Shown here: positions 1-8,652 of the stretch, one piece after another
Position numbering within the stretch: the first letter of the stretch is position 1
Layout: the number at the start of each line of letters is the position of its first letter
Translations under genes and position numbers: made by a program
Notes under the pieces: model-generated
What the model saw: the letters and a program-made list of their open reading frames with translations, nothing else
Told to the model about the DNA's origin: nothing
The model's database searches: none
Origin: Clostridia bacterium
Lineage (GTDB): Bacteria > Bacillota > Clostridia > Christensenellales > UBA3700
NCBI GenBank assembly: GCA_029061605.1
Contig: JAIDRT010000035.1
Span: 17,132-81,131, forward strand
Direction of reading: 5' to 3'
DNA: 64,000 nucleotides

Positions 1-1
1 A

Positions 2-256
2 AAAGTATGCGCCTATTGCAGAAGTCAAGATGACAGCAAGACTTATTGCGAAGGCGGAGCAAAATGCGCGACCTGTACGTTTGAGATGGACAATCATATC
101 TCAAGAAGCGAACTCGCCCGCTCAGTCGTAGGCTGGTCGGATTCTCAAATTGCCAATTGGGAGGACGCAAGATCCATTATATCCATAGAAGACCTTTACG
201 TATACTGTCAACTCTGCGACGTTACGCTTGAAGACATCATCGTATTTGCTAGATAA
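2..256 (+). CDS. C-terminal fragment of a Cys-rich / HTH-like regulator (5' truncated by window edge)
   Basis: Frame 2 is open from the window start: KVCAYCRSQDDSKTYCEGGAKCATCTFEMDNHISRSELARSVVGWSDSQIANWEDARSIISIEDLYVYCQLCDVTLEDIIVFAR, stop TAA. CxxC motifs followed by an XRE-like pattern. Confidence 0.5.
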   Translation, partial: KVCAYCRSQDDSKTYCEGGAKCATCTFEMDNHISRSELARSVVGWSDSQIANWEDARSIISIEDLYVYCQLCDVTLEDIIVFAR

Positions 257-429
257 GAACATTATTTTTCGTCTTTGACGTAGACTGACAAAAACGCATA
301 GGAATACATCGGGCTTTTTTGAAAAATTTCGACATAGAACTGTATAAAATTTTCCAATTTCTATTGACATAAAGATTTTTTAACTTTATAATTTAATTAA
401 TAAAAATATAAATAACTTAGGAGGTTATT

Positions 430-2475
430 ATGAAAAAGAAAAAAATCGTTATCTCCCTATTGATAGCAGTTATGGTTCTTTCTCTCGCTTTGACGGCTCT
501 TGTCGGTTGCGGTCCAAAAGAAGACCCCAATGCTCCGCCTGCCGGATACAAGAATATGACCAAAACTTTATCATCAGTGTTGGGAGACGCACTCTTCAAT
601 TCCTCAAATGGAAAGAAGATTAACAACCTTAAGGCAAGCGCTCAATTGAAAGTAAACACCAAGTACGGTGATTCTACAAACGAATATCTTGTTAAATTCG
701 GCGCTAACGTAGCATTGAATACTGAAGACAAGAATACGACCACTTTCGGTTTGTCAATTGTTGATGTAAAGGCTAACAATGCTAACATCCTTAACGTTTA
801 TTACCAAGAGGCTCTTGCAACTTCCACAACAGACGCTAGCGGCGACCTTTACGTCGATCTCGGCAGCGGCAACAGCGCTCAACACTTTGCAATCAAAGGT
901 CTTAGCATCAAGACTGTCTTGGAAAGCGAAAATGTAAACGTGTCTGATAAAGACGCAAGCGATATTGACGACAAGATCCAAACTGTTTTGGGCAACGACG
1001 TATTCACTATCTTTGATACGGTAGCATCTCTTGGCGGTCTCTATCAATCCAACGACAACAGCGAAGTTCTTCTTCGTCTTGACCTCAACTCCATCTTTGA
1101 GAAAGCAGGTGATTTGTTGAATGCTTTGGACGTTGTTGACGAATATGCTGGCAATCTTGGTCTTACTTTGAAGTCTTCTGATCTTCAAACTCTTCTCCCC
1201 GCTTTGACAATAGATCTTCATATTAAACTTATAGGCGCTGGAGACGACGAGTTTGAAGATGCTGAATTTGCAGGCATTGAGGCAAATTTGGGCATACCTA
1301 ACAAAGATATCAAGATCACGAGAACTGACAACACAGAATTCGTTCGCATAAATATCGCTAAAGATTGCGAAATCGGACTTGGTCTTGACTTTGCATTCGG
1401 TAACAGCGCAAGCAATCCTCCTCGCCCACTCGCGAACGGCAACGATTATAAGCAAATCAGCGCAATCAACTTTACCACTAAAGGTGAACTCACACTCAAT
1501 GAGGCGATCGGCGTAAGTATTAACTTTAACAATAAGGATATGACGCTTGAGATACCTGCAGGCACCTATTCTATCGAACTTGCTGCAGACCTTGATCCTA
1601 CTCAACTTATCGGCGTAAAATTTAATGCAAATAAGACAAGCGAAATCTTGAACTTGGTTGAGACTATCGCAACTAGAGTAATCAATGTCCTCAGCATTAA
1701 GATCGTTAACTCTGATGAGACTAAGAAAATTGATGTTTCCATCAAAGACGGTAATGTTTATTTGACAGATCTTTCTTTGATTGGCGAACTTGGCGAATCG
1801 ATATCCGGTATTATTAGTAGCGACGGAATGAGTATTTCTGCTGTTATCGACGCACTTAAAGGTATACCTGGACTTATTCCTCCAGATAAGGAAGATCCTG
1901 AAGTAGGTAGCGGCGACGCTTCCGGCGAGGCTTCTGGCAACGTATCTGGTGACGCTTCTGGCTCAACTCCTTCTGGTAACACTGGAAATAAAGTAGATTG
2001 GGATGCGCTTGCTGCTCTCGTAAAGAACTTGACTTTGATCGCAAATGACGGTAAGATCAGCGTTGACGTACAAAATCACACTGTTAATCAAAACCTCAAA
2101 TATAAGACTGAAGTAAAAATTGATGAAGAAACTGGTGAAAGTGGCGAAGTAGTTGTTGTTGACAAAGATGGCAAGCCAGTAATCGACAAAAACTATGGTG
2201 ACACAACCATCAACGTTAAGGCTGAAGCAACCAAAAACGGTATTACGATCGACGCTTCACTTCTCAACATAATTCTTAATCAAGCAGAAGAACGCAAAGC
2301 AAACGTATCCGCTAAAGTAGAAGTAAACAGCAATGGCATCACCATTACGGCTAAGTCGGCTGCTAAACTCAGTGATGCGGCTGCAGAAATCGACTTTGGC
2401 AGCGGTATTAAGATGAAGATCGACTTGGTACTCAAGTTGACTGAGTTCAAATACGGCAACTGCGCTACTGAATAA
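430..2475 (+). CDS. Large secreted lipoprotein with a C-terminal SG(D/E/N)-rich linker
   Basis: RBS aggagg at about 419. Signal peptide MKKKKIVISLLIAVMVLSLALTALVGC (lipobox LVGC). GSGDASGEASGNVSGDASGSTPSGN linker. Confidence 0.85.
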   Translation: MKKKKIVISLLIAVMVLSLALTALVGCGPKEDPNAPPAGYKNMTKTLSSVLGDALFNSSNGKKINNLKASAQLKVNTKYGDSTNEYLVKFGANVALNTEDKNTTTFGLSIVDVKANNANILNVYYQEALATSTTDASGDLYVDLGSGNSAQHFAIKGLSIKTVLESENVNVSDKDASDIDDKIQTVLGNDVFTIFDTVASLGGLYQSNDNSEVLLRLDLNSIFEKAGDLLNALDVVDEYAGNLGLTLKSSDLQTLLPALTIDLHIKLIGAGDDEFEDAEFAGIEANLGIPNKDIKITRTDNTEFVRINIAKDCEIGLGLDFAFGNSASNPPRPLANGNDYKQISAINFTTKGELTLNEAIGVSINFNNKDMTLEIPAGTYSIELAADLDPTQLIGVKFNANKTSEILNLVETIATRVINVLSIKIVNSDETKKIDVSIKDGNVYLTDLSLIGELGESISGIISSDGMSISAVIDALKGIPGLIPPDKEDPEVGSGDASGEASGNVSGDASGSTPSGNTGNKVDWDALAALVKNLTLIANDGKISVDVQNHTVNQNLKYKTEVKIDEETGESGEVVVVDKDGKPVIDKNYGDTTINVKAEATKNGITIDASLLNIILNQAEERKANVSAKVEVNSNGITITAKSAAKLSDAAAEIDFGSGIKMKIDLVLKLTEFKYGNCATE

Positions 2476-2498
2476 TTCGGTTTAAACAAACATCAAGA

Positions 2499-2527
2499 CG
2501 AGTCGCTTAAATGCGGCTCGTTTTTTT
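2499..2527 (+). terminator. Intrinsic terminator after the 430-2475 lipoprotein
   Basis: gagtcgc-ttaaat-gcggctc followed by gttttttt. Confidence 0.8.
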
Positions 2528-2558
2528 ATAAATTATTTCAAAATATGTGGCAAAGCAT

Positions 2559-2587
2559 TTGACAAAACATTGCATATAATATATATT
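2559..2587 (+). promoter_or_regulatory. Putative promoter of the thiT leader
   Basis: TTGACA - 17 nt - TATATT. Confidence 0.5.
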
Positions 2588-2761
2588 TGATATATAAAAA
2601 ATAAATATATTCGCCGTGGGTGCTACCACAAGGATAGCCCCAAAAGATATAAATTTTATTAGAGAAATTTGTCATTAGGCTCGACGAGAGATCGCAGTTG
2701 TACAAAAAGTACAATAAGAGCGCTTAACAAAGCATAATGGAAAATTGATCAATAAAATTAC

Positions 2762-2838
2762 CTCTTCTTGGGACTGGCATTGTGGATTTGCTGAGATTAT
2801 ACCACTGAATCGGACAAGGTAATACTTGAACGAAAGAG
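2762..2838 (+). ncRNA. TPP riboswitch aptamer (THI element)
   Basis: P1 CTCTT/AAGAG, ggactggc...GCTGAGAttatACC, ...CTGAATCGGACAAGGTAATACTTGAACGAAAGAG. Lies directly upstream of thiT. Confidence 0.85.
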
Positions 2839-2863
2839 CGTAAAACGCAAGTAAAGTATATTG

Positions 2864-2895
2864 GCGCCCAATTTAACAATTGGACGCTTTTTATT
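2864..2895 (+). terminator. Riboswitch expression-platform terminator
   Basis: gcgcccaatt-taac-aattggacgc followed by tttttatttt, between the TPP aptamer and thiT. Confidence 0.75.
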
Positions 2896-2925
2896 TTCAT
2901 TCGTCGGCGAAAAAGGAGACAAACT

Positions 2926-3951
2926 ATGAACAACCTACTCTTGCTGATGGCTGTCAAGACGTCAGACGGCGACGAATTGCCTGATCTTCTCTTCTGGCCT
3001 ATCTTCGCATTATTCATTGCGCTTTTTGCATTTATGTTTTTGCTGTATTTGCGTAAGCGCGCCCCAAAGACTATTGGAATACTTATCTATATCGCAATAG
3101 CGCTTTGCATCGCTGCCGCAATTATTTGTATGGCGCTCATAGGCAAGTATTACGCTGACAATATCAAAAACGACGGCTATTACTCCCCTTACTTCAAGGA
3201 CGCGCCAATGTATATAAGCGCAATAGCGCTTGTCGCTGTAATCGTGGGATTGACATTTATACTAGGCAAAAACGAAAACTTTAAATTCGACTCGCGCTCC
3301 GTTGCCTTTGGCGCAATTTGCATCGCAATGAGTTTTGCGCTGTCTTACGTACGTCTGTTTAAGTTGCCTCAAGGCGGTAGCGTTACGCTTGCCTCTCTGC
3401 TCCCACTTATGATTTTCTCATATATATTCGGAGTAAAAAAGGGATTGCTTATAGGCTTAATATACGGCGTATTGCAAGCAATACAAGATCCGTACATAAT
3501 CCATCCAGTTCAATTTTTGCTGGACTATCCTATAGCCTTTTCCGCAATAGGTCTTGGTGGCGCGTTTGCTAAACTCTCAGTATTCAAAAAATGTCCTCAA
3601 GTTTCTCTCTTGCTTGGCGGTATACTTGCCAGCGTATTGAGATTTTTGTCGCATTTCCTTTCAGGAGCATTTGCCTTTGGCGCATACGCCGCTGATGCCG
3701 GACAAAACGTATACGTATATAGCCTTGCATACAATTCTTTTGTATTCGCAGATATTGCAATTGTGCTTGCGCTTGGCGTGATTCTCTTCTCGTCAAAAGC
3801 ATTTATGAATGAAGTAGTATATAAGCAAAGAGCAAAAATGCTTGCAAACCAAACTGTCGCAAGCCAAGTTAATATTGCCGTCAAAGAAGTATGCAGTACT
3901 CAACAAGACGAAGTAATAAAAGACGAATCTTCTTCTAAAGTTGATAATTAA
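2926..3951 (+). CDS. thiT: ECF-type thiamine transporter S component ThiT (YuaJ family) with N-terminal extension
   Basis: LPQGGSVTLASLLPLMIFSYIFGVKKGLLIGLIYGVLQAIQDPYIIHPVQFLLDYPIAFSAIGLGG is ThiT-like. Preceded by a TPP riboswitch and RBS aaggag. Confidence 0.9.
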   Translation: MNNLLLLMAVKTSDGDELPDLLFWPIFALFIALFAFMFLLYLRKRAPKTIGILIYIAIALCIAAAIICMALIGKYYADNIKNDGYYSPYFKDAPMYISAIALVAVIVGLTFILGKNENFKFDSRSVAFGAICIAMSFALSYVRLFKLPQGGSVTLASLLPLMIFSYIFGVKKGLLIGLIYGVLQAIQDPYIIHPVQFLLDYPIAFSAIGLGGAFAKLSVFKKCPQVSLLLGGILASVLRFLSHFLSGAFAFGAYAADAGQNVYVYSLAYNSFVFADIAIVLALGVILFSSKAFMNEVVYKQRAKMLANQTVASQVNIAVKEVCSTQQDEVIKDESSSKVDN

Positions 3952-3980
3952 ACTGTAAACGTTTATATAAGATTAAAAAA

Positions 3981-4013
3981 ACGCAGTATGTCAAATTTAT
4001 ATACTGCGTTTTC
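3981..4013. terminator. Bidirectional intrinsic terminator
   Basis: aaaaaa-acgcagtatgtcaaatttatatactgcgt-ttt, between convergent genes. Confidence 0.75.
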
Positions 4014-4022
4014 TAATCAGTT

Positions 4023-4066
4023 AAGATTTCTCCATTACGCTACGCTCCAGTCGAAATGACATAGGA
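4023..4066 (+). repeat. Dispersed short repeat family F, copy 1
   Basis: aagatttctccattacgctacgctccagtcgaaatgacatagg. Related copies at 8346, 41391, 50806, 50853, 50913 and 61907. Confidence 0.6.
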
Positions 4067-4086
4067 TTGTTTTGTAAAATTTAACG

Positions 4087-4110
4087 TGAGCGCACTAATA
4101 TATGCGCTCA
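4087..4110 (-). repeat. Hairpin overlapping the stop codon of the ABC exporter
   Basis: TGAGCGCA-N8-TGCGCTCA. The stop TGA (4108-4110 on the minus strand) is part of the stem. Confidence 0.6.
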
Positions 4111-6021
4111 TTCTAATTCGAAGGCACCGGTATACAATTGATAATACTGACCGCCTTGCGCAATAAGTTCTTCGTGATTACCGCTTTCTATAATACGACC
4201 GTGGTCAAGCACAATGATCATATCGGAGTTCTGCACTGTGGAAAGTCTATGCGCAATTACAAATACCGTTCTGCCTTCCATAAGTCTGTCCATACCTTGT
4301 TGGACAAGCGCCTCAGTGCGAGTATCTATTGACGACGTCGCCTCGTCCAAAATCATCACTGGAGCGTCGGCTACCGCCGCTCTTGCTATTGACAACAACT
4401 GCTTTTGTCCTTGCGAAAGATTTGAGCCGTCGCCTGTGAGCATAGTTTCGTAGCCGCTGGGAAGACGCGTAATAAAGTCGTGAGCGTTTGCAAGTTTTGC
4501 CGCCGCAATACAATCTTCATCAGTTGCGTCAAGTCTGCCGTAACGGATATTATCCATTATAGTACCAGTAAACAGGTTGGTGTCTTGCAAGACTATACCC
4601 AAAGATCTTCGCAAGTCGCCTTTCTTGATCTTGTTAATATTGATACCGTCATAGCGTATCTTACCGTCTGCGATATCATAAAATCTGTTGATAAGATTGG
4701 TTATCGTCGTCTTTCCTGCGCCGGTAGCGCCTACGAAAGCAAACTTTTGTCCCGGCTTGGCGTGTATCGTCACGTCGTGCAATACGAGTTTGTCAGGCAC
4801 GTAGCCAAAGTCAACTTCGTTGAGTTCTATATCTCCGGTAAGTCTTTCAAAAGTGATAGTCCCCTCTGCCTTATGAGGATGTTTCCACGCCCAAATTCCA
4901 GTACGTTCTTGACACTCGACAAGTTTTCCGTTTTCTTCTTTGGCATTAACGAGAGTGACGTAGCCTTCGTCCAACTCAGAAGTTTGGTCAAGCAAATTGA
5001 ATATTCTGTCCGCGCCCGCAGTAGCCATTACAACGGCGTTAAGTTGGGTGGAGACTTGAGAGATATTGAACGTAAACTGTCTACTCATATTCAAAAATGC
5101 CACTATTGCGCCCATCTCTATTCCGCCGACGGCAAGTCCTGTCAAAGTGAGGTTGCGAGCGCCCGCAAGCACGAGAGCGCCTCCTACGATTGCAACAACC
5201 ACGTAGAGCACGTGACCTATATTGCCAAGCGTAGGCATAAGAATATTAGCGTATTTGTTGGCTTTCTCGCTGGCTTTAAAAAGCGAATTATTGATAGCGT
5301 CAAAGTCAGACTTGGATTGCTCTTCGTGGCAGAAAACCTTGACGACCTTTTGTCCGTGCATCATTTCTTCTATGAAGCCTTCCGTCTTGCCTATCGCGCC
5401 CTGCTGAAGCATAAAGTATTTTGCGCTCTTTCCGCCAATAAGTCTTATGACCATTACCATTACGCCTACGCCTGCAAGTACCACTAAAGTAAGCCATATA
5501 CTAGATACCAACATAGTGACAAGCAACGTGATGACCGCAACAAATGCGGCATACGCTTGCGGAATACTTTGAGATATAAGTTGACGAATCGCATCTGTGT
5601 CGTTGGTGTAAATACTCATAATATCGCCGTGCGTATGAGTATCAAAAAACTTGATAGGAAGCGACTGCATCTTCTTGAACATATCGTTGCGGACGTGGTA
5701 CAAAAATCCCTGCGTAACGTGCGCCATAATTCTGGTGTATACAAACGAGGCTATCAATCCAACGATATATATACCTATCATAATACCTATAATCGTCAGC
5801 AACTTGTCTTTGACGCTGTCCCAACCGTTTTCGATTCCGGGAGTGATAACGTCGTTGACAATTCTCTCGATAAATATTGACGAACTTATTGCCGCCATAG
5901 AGTTGAACGTAATGCAAATAAGCACGACTATCAAAGGCAATTTATAGTACTTAAACATATACTTGATAAGTCTTCCGAGTATGGACATTACGCCCTTACT
6001 GCTTTTAATTCTTTGAGCCAT
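4108..6021 (-). CDS. ABC exporter subunit, TMD-NBD, canonical Walker B (DEATSSID), LSQGQ signature
   Basis: Walker A GATGAGKT, LSQGQKQLLSIARA, VMILDEATSSIDTRTEALVQQGM. Confidence 0.92.
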   Translation of the reverse strand: MAQRIKSSKGVMSILGRLIKYMFKYYKLPLIVVLICITFNSMAAISSSIFIERIVNDVITPGIENGWDSVKDKLLTIIGIMIGIYIVGLIASFVYTRIMAHVTQGFLYHVRNDMFKKMQSLPIKFFDTHTHGDIMSIYTNDTDAIRQLISQSIPQAYAAFVAVITLLVTMLVSSIWLTLVVLAGVGVMVMVIRLIGGKSAKYFMLQQGAIGKTEGFIEEMMHGQKVVKVFCHEEQSKSDFDAINNSLFKASEKANKYANILMPTLGNIGHVLYVVVAIVGGALVLAGARNLTLTGLAVGGIEMGAIVAFLNMSRQFTFNISQVSTQLNAVVMATAGADRIFNLLDQTSELDEGYVTLVNAKEENGKLVECQERTGIWAWKHPHKAEGTITFERLTGDIELNEVDFGYVPDKLVLHDVTIHAKPGQKFAFVGATGAGKTTITNLINRFYDIADGKIRYDGININKIKKGDLRRSLGIVLQDTNLFTGTIMDNIRYGRLDATDEDCIAAAKLANAHDFITRLPSGYETMLTGDGSNLSQGQKQLLSIARAAVADAPVMILDEATSSIDTRTEALVQQGMDRLMEGRTVFVIAHRLSTVQNSDMIIVLDHGRIIESGNHEELIAQGGQYYQLYTGAFELE

Positions 6022-7771
6022 TGACCTTTACCTCCCCTTCGTTGTTAGCCTTGTTTTGAGAGTAGTACACCTCTTGATATATCGCGTTGCGCGCAAGCAA
6101 CTCCTCGTGCGAGCCGATATCCGCTATGCTTCCGCCATCCATTACGATTATTTTGTCAGCGTCCTGTACTGACGCAACTCTTTGCGCTATTATAAACTTG
6201 GTAGTATTAGGTATCTCCTCCGCAAATGCCTTGCGAATTAAAGCGTCCGTCTTCGTGTCTACCGCGCTCGTCGAGTCGTCAAGTATTAGTATCTTAGGCT
6301 TTTTGAGCAATGCCCTTGCAATACAAAGTCTTTGCTTTTGTCCGCCGGATACGTTTGTGCCGCCCTGCTCAATATACGTATCGTACTTGTCAGGAAAACC
6401 CATTATAAAGTCGTGAGCCTGCGCCAACTTGCACACTCTCTCAAGTTCTTCGTCGCTTGCGTCGGGATTACCCCACCTCAAGTTCTGCTTTATCGTACCT
6501 GAGAAGAGCACGTTTTTTTGCAATACCACAGCGACTTGATTACGCAGCGTGTCAAGATCGTATTCTTTTACGTTGAGCCCGCCAACGTATACGTGACCGC
6601 TCGTCGCGTCGTAAAGTCTGGGTATCAAATTGACAAGCGAAGTCTTACTGCTGCCAGTACCGCCGAGTATGCCAACCGTTTCGCCCGACTTAATGTCGAG
6701 ATTGACGCCTTTGAGAGCGCGTCTGTCTGCCTTGACGTCATACTTAAAATCTACGTCCTCAAAGCGCACGTCACCGTTTTTGACCTCATACACAGGATTT
6801 TCTGGATTATGCAAGTCGCTCTCTTCACTCAACACTTCTACTATACGCTTTGCAGAAGTATTTGCCATTGATATCATTATCATTACCATATTGAGCATCA
6901 TAAGCGACGAAAGTATCTGCGACGCATAAACTATGAGCGAAGACATCTCCGACGATTTGTCTATGCCTTCTTTGACGCCAAACATTGGCACCAAAAAACA
7001 TATCATCAATATTGAAAACCACATACAGAATTGCATCAACGGATTGGCAAGCGCGATTATCTTTTCACCTTTGAGGAAGTCATAGCGCACGTCGTTGGAC
7101 GTCTTCTGGAATTTTTCGTTTTCATACTCGTCTCTTACGTAAGACTTGACAACTCTAATGCCCTTTATATCTTCTTGTATGGATTCATTCATAGCGTCGT
7201 ATTTTTTGAATACCCTTGTAAATATAGGGTCTACGAGCCTAAACAATATAAAGAGACCTGCTCCCAACACCGGTACGAGCGCCAAGAATATAAACGCAAT
7301 CTTTACGTTGATGACAAATGCCATAATCAACGAGAAAATCAACATTATTGGCGACCTAACCGCAACTCTTACTATCATCATATAAGCAAGTTGCACGTTG
7401 GATACATCCGTAGTCATTCTAGTAACCAAACTTGGCGCAGAGAATTTGTCTATATTGGAAAACGCAAATCCTTGAATACGGTAATACATATCCTGTCTCA
7501 AGTTCTTTGCAAAACCAGTCGACGCAGTTGCGGCAAATTTGCCAGCAAGCACTCCAAATACAAGCGAAAACGCGGCAAGCGCCAACAATATTCCGCCGTA
7601 AAGCAATATATTTGTTATGGAATTGTCGTCTTGTATTTTTGCAAGCATTTCAATCATATAAAGAGGTATAATACATTCCAAAGCCACTTCAACAGTCACG
7701 CACACCGGCGATAAAATTGATACGCCTTTGAACTGCTTGATACTTTTCATCAATTTCTTTATCGTGTTCAC
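6005..7771 (-). CDS. ABC exporter subunit, TMD-NBD, degenerate Walker B (DDSTSAVD)
   Basis: GGTGSSKTSL, NVSGGQKQRLCIARA, LILDDSTSAVDTKTDALI. Overlaps the next ABC gene. Confidence 0.92.
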   Translation of the reverse strand: MNTIKKLMKSIKQFKGVSILSPVCVTVEVALECIIPLYMIEMLAKIQDDNSITNILLYGGILLALAAFSLVFGVLAGKFAATASTGFAKNLRQDMYYRIQGFAFSNIDKFSAPSLVTRMTTDVSNVQLAYMMIVRVAVRSPIMLIFSLIMAFVINVKIAFIFLALVPVLGAGLFILFRLVDPIFTRVFKKYDAMNESIQEDIKGIRVVKSYVRDEYENEKFQKTSNDVRYDFLKGEKIIALANPLMQFCMWFSILMICFLVPMFGVKEGIDKSSEMSSLIVYASQILSSLMMLNMVMIMISMANTSAKRIVEVLSEESDLHNPENPVYEVKNGDVRFEDVDFKYDVKADRRALKGVNLDIKSGETVGILGGTGSSKTSLVNLIPRLYDATSGHVYVGGLNVKEYDLDTLRNQVAVVLQKNVLFSGTIKQNLRWGNPDASDEELERVCKLAQAHDFIMGFPDKYDTYIEQGGTNVSGGQKQRLCIARALLKKPKILILDDSTSAVDTKTDALIRKAFAEEIPNTTKFIIAQRVASVQDADKIIVMDGGSIADIGSHEELLARNAIYQEVYYSQNKANNEGEVKVNGSKN

Positions 7772-7796
7772 CTTGATCTCCTTCTCTTTTTATTTT

Positions 7797-8234
7797 TTAA
7801 ATTTTTTCTTTCTCTACGTTGTTCTTCACCTTGTCAAGCAAACGAAAAAGCGTGTCAAGTTCTTCTTCGCTCATTCCCTCTCTCAACTTGATTTCAATTT
7901 TTCCAAGTTCGCAGTCTATACTGTCGTGTATATCAAGCGATTTCTGCGTCAACGAAACTCTTTTAAGTCTGCCGTCGCCGTCTACGGAATGTCTCTCTAT
8001 CAATCCCGCTTTCTCCATTTGACTAAGCAAGTTCGTCACACTGGACCTTCTGATCGACAGATGTTCTTCTATGTCCTTTTGATAAACGTCTTTATGAGCG
8101 TTTTCGCTCAAAAAACCTATGACGTGACCGTAAATTCCCTTGATATCATTGCTTTGCAATATGGGAATTGAGTTGATTCTTCTCTTGATTTGATTGTTGA
8201 TAAAACGCAATTCAAAACTTATCGTCTTTTCCAT
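7797..8234 (-). CDS. MarR family transcriptional regulator
   Basis: Winged-helix pattern KDIEEHLSIRRSSVTNLLSQMEKAGLIERHSVDGDGRLKRVSLTQK. Heads the ABC-ABC operon. Confidence 0.88.
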   Translation of the reverse strand: MEKTISFELRFINNQIKRRINSIPILQSNDIKGIYGHVIGFLSENAHKDVYQKDIEEHLSIRRSSVTNLLSQMEKAGLIERHSVDGDGRLKRVSLTQKSLDIHDSIDCELGKIEIKLREGMSEEELDTLFRLLDKVKNNVEKEKI

Positions 8235-8244
8235 TTGCCACCAA

Positions 8245-8262
8245 TTGTTAGACTTCTAACAA
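8245..8262. promoter_or_regulatory. Putative MarR operator
   Basis: Perfect palindrome TTGTTAGA-CT-TCTAACAA 10 nt upstream of the marR start. Confidence 0.65.
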
Positions 8263-8345
8263 ACATTATATCATTTAAAATAATATTGTCAACAAAATTG
8301 TGACGGTAATTTAAAGATTTTTTTGATACTTAATGACGCGTAGAA

Positions 8346-8375
8346 TGAGATTTCTCCACTTCAGTCGAAATGACA
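8346..8375 (+). repeat. Dispersed short repeat family F, copy 2
   Basis: gagatttctccacttcagtcgaaatgacaa. Confidence 0.6.
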
Positions 8376-8387
8376 AATGCCAAACCG

Positions 8388-8488
8388 CAAGCAAGCGCAG
8401 AGATTGGCGTGCATTTCGCTTTGCGAAATTGTCCGAATAGGACTTTTTCGACCGCTCAATAGCGATATCAGCCGATATATGCGCCCAC
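8388..8488. repeat. Palindromic module type II, degenerate copy
   Basis: agcgcagagattggcgtgcattt...gccgatatatgcgccc. The arms are imperfect inverted repeats similar to those at 41499-41632 and 50945-51083. Confidence 0.5.
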
Positions 8489-8489
8489 A

Positions 8490-8651
8490 GTTCAGCGAAA
8501 AGGGAGATAGGCAATAGATAAAATAGCGGATATTTTGTCAAGATTGTCTTTGGCGAGCGTCGTCGTACTTGCCGTACGTCGGCGTGAGTCAAAGGCGATA
8601 TTGGCGGAAAAGACGCATTTTAGTTTTGCCTATCCTCGCTTTGAGCCGAAC
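8490..8651. mobile_element. MITE-like palindromic module type I, copy A
   Basis: GTTCAGCGAAAAGGGAGATAGGC...GCCTATCCTCGCTTTGAGCCGAAC with central CGTACTTGCCGTACG. Very similar along its whole length to 51201-51364. Confidence 0.7.
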
Positions 8652-8652
8652 A

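Noticed and set aside
754-1605. 283-aa minus-strand ORF inside the first lipoprotein gene
   Set aside because: Antisense shadow of the lipoprotein ORF with signal peptide and RBS; composition looks non-coding.
2612-2645. T-box-like string gtgggtgctaccac
   Set aside because: Resembles AGGGTGGNACCGCG only loosely, no specifier stem seen, and thiT is not an expected T-box target.
2724-3017. 97-aa minus ORF over the thiT leader
   Set aside because: Antisense to the TPP riboswitch and the start of thiT.
4480-5487. 335-aa plus-strand ORF opposite the ABC exporter
   Set aside because: Fully antisense to a clear ABC gene; no RBS or recognisable domain.
7031-7714. 227-aa plus-strand ORF
   Set aside because: Shadow ORF antisense to the ABC transmembrane domain.
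8311-8592. 93-aa minus ORF, and the 62-aa ORF at 8535-8723
   Set aside because: They lie in the palindromic repeat cluster; no RBS or protein similarity.
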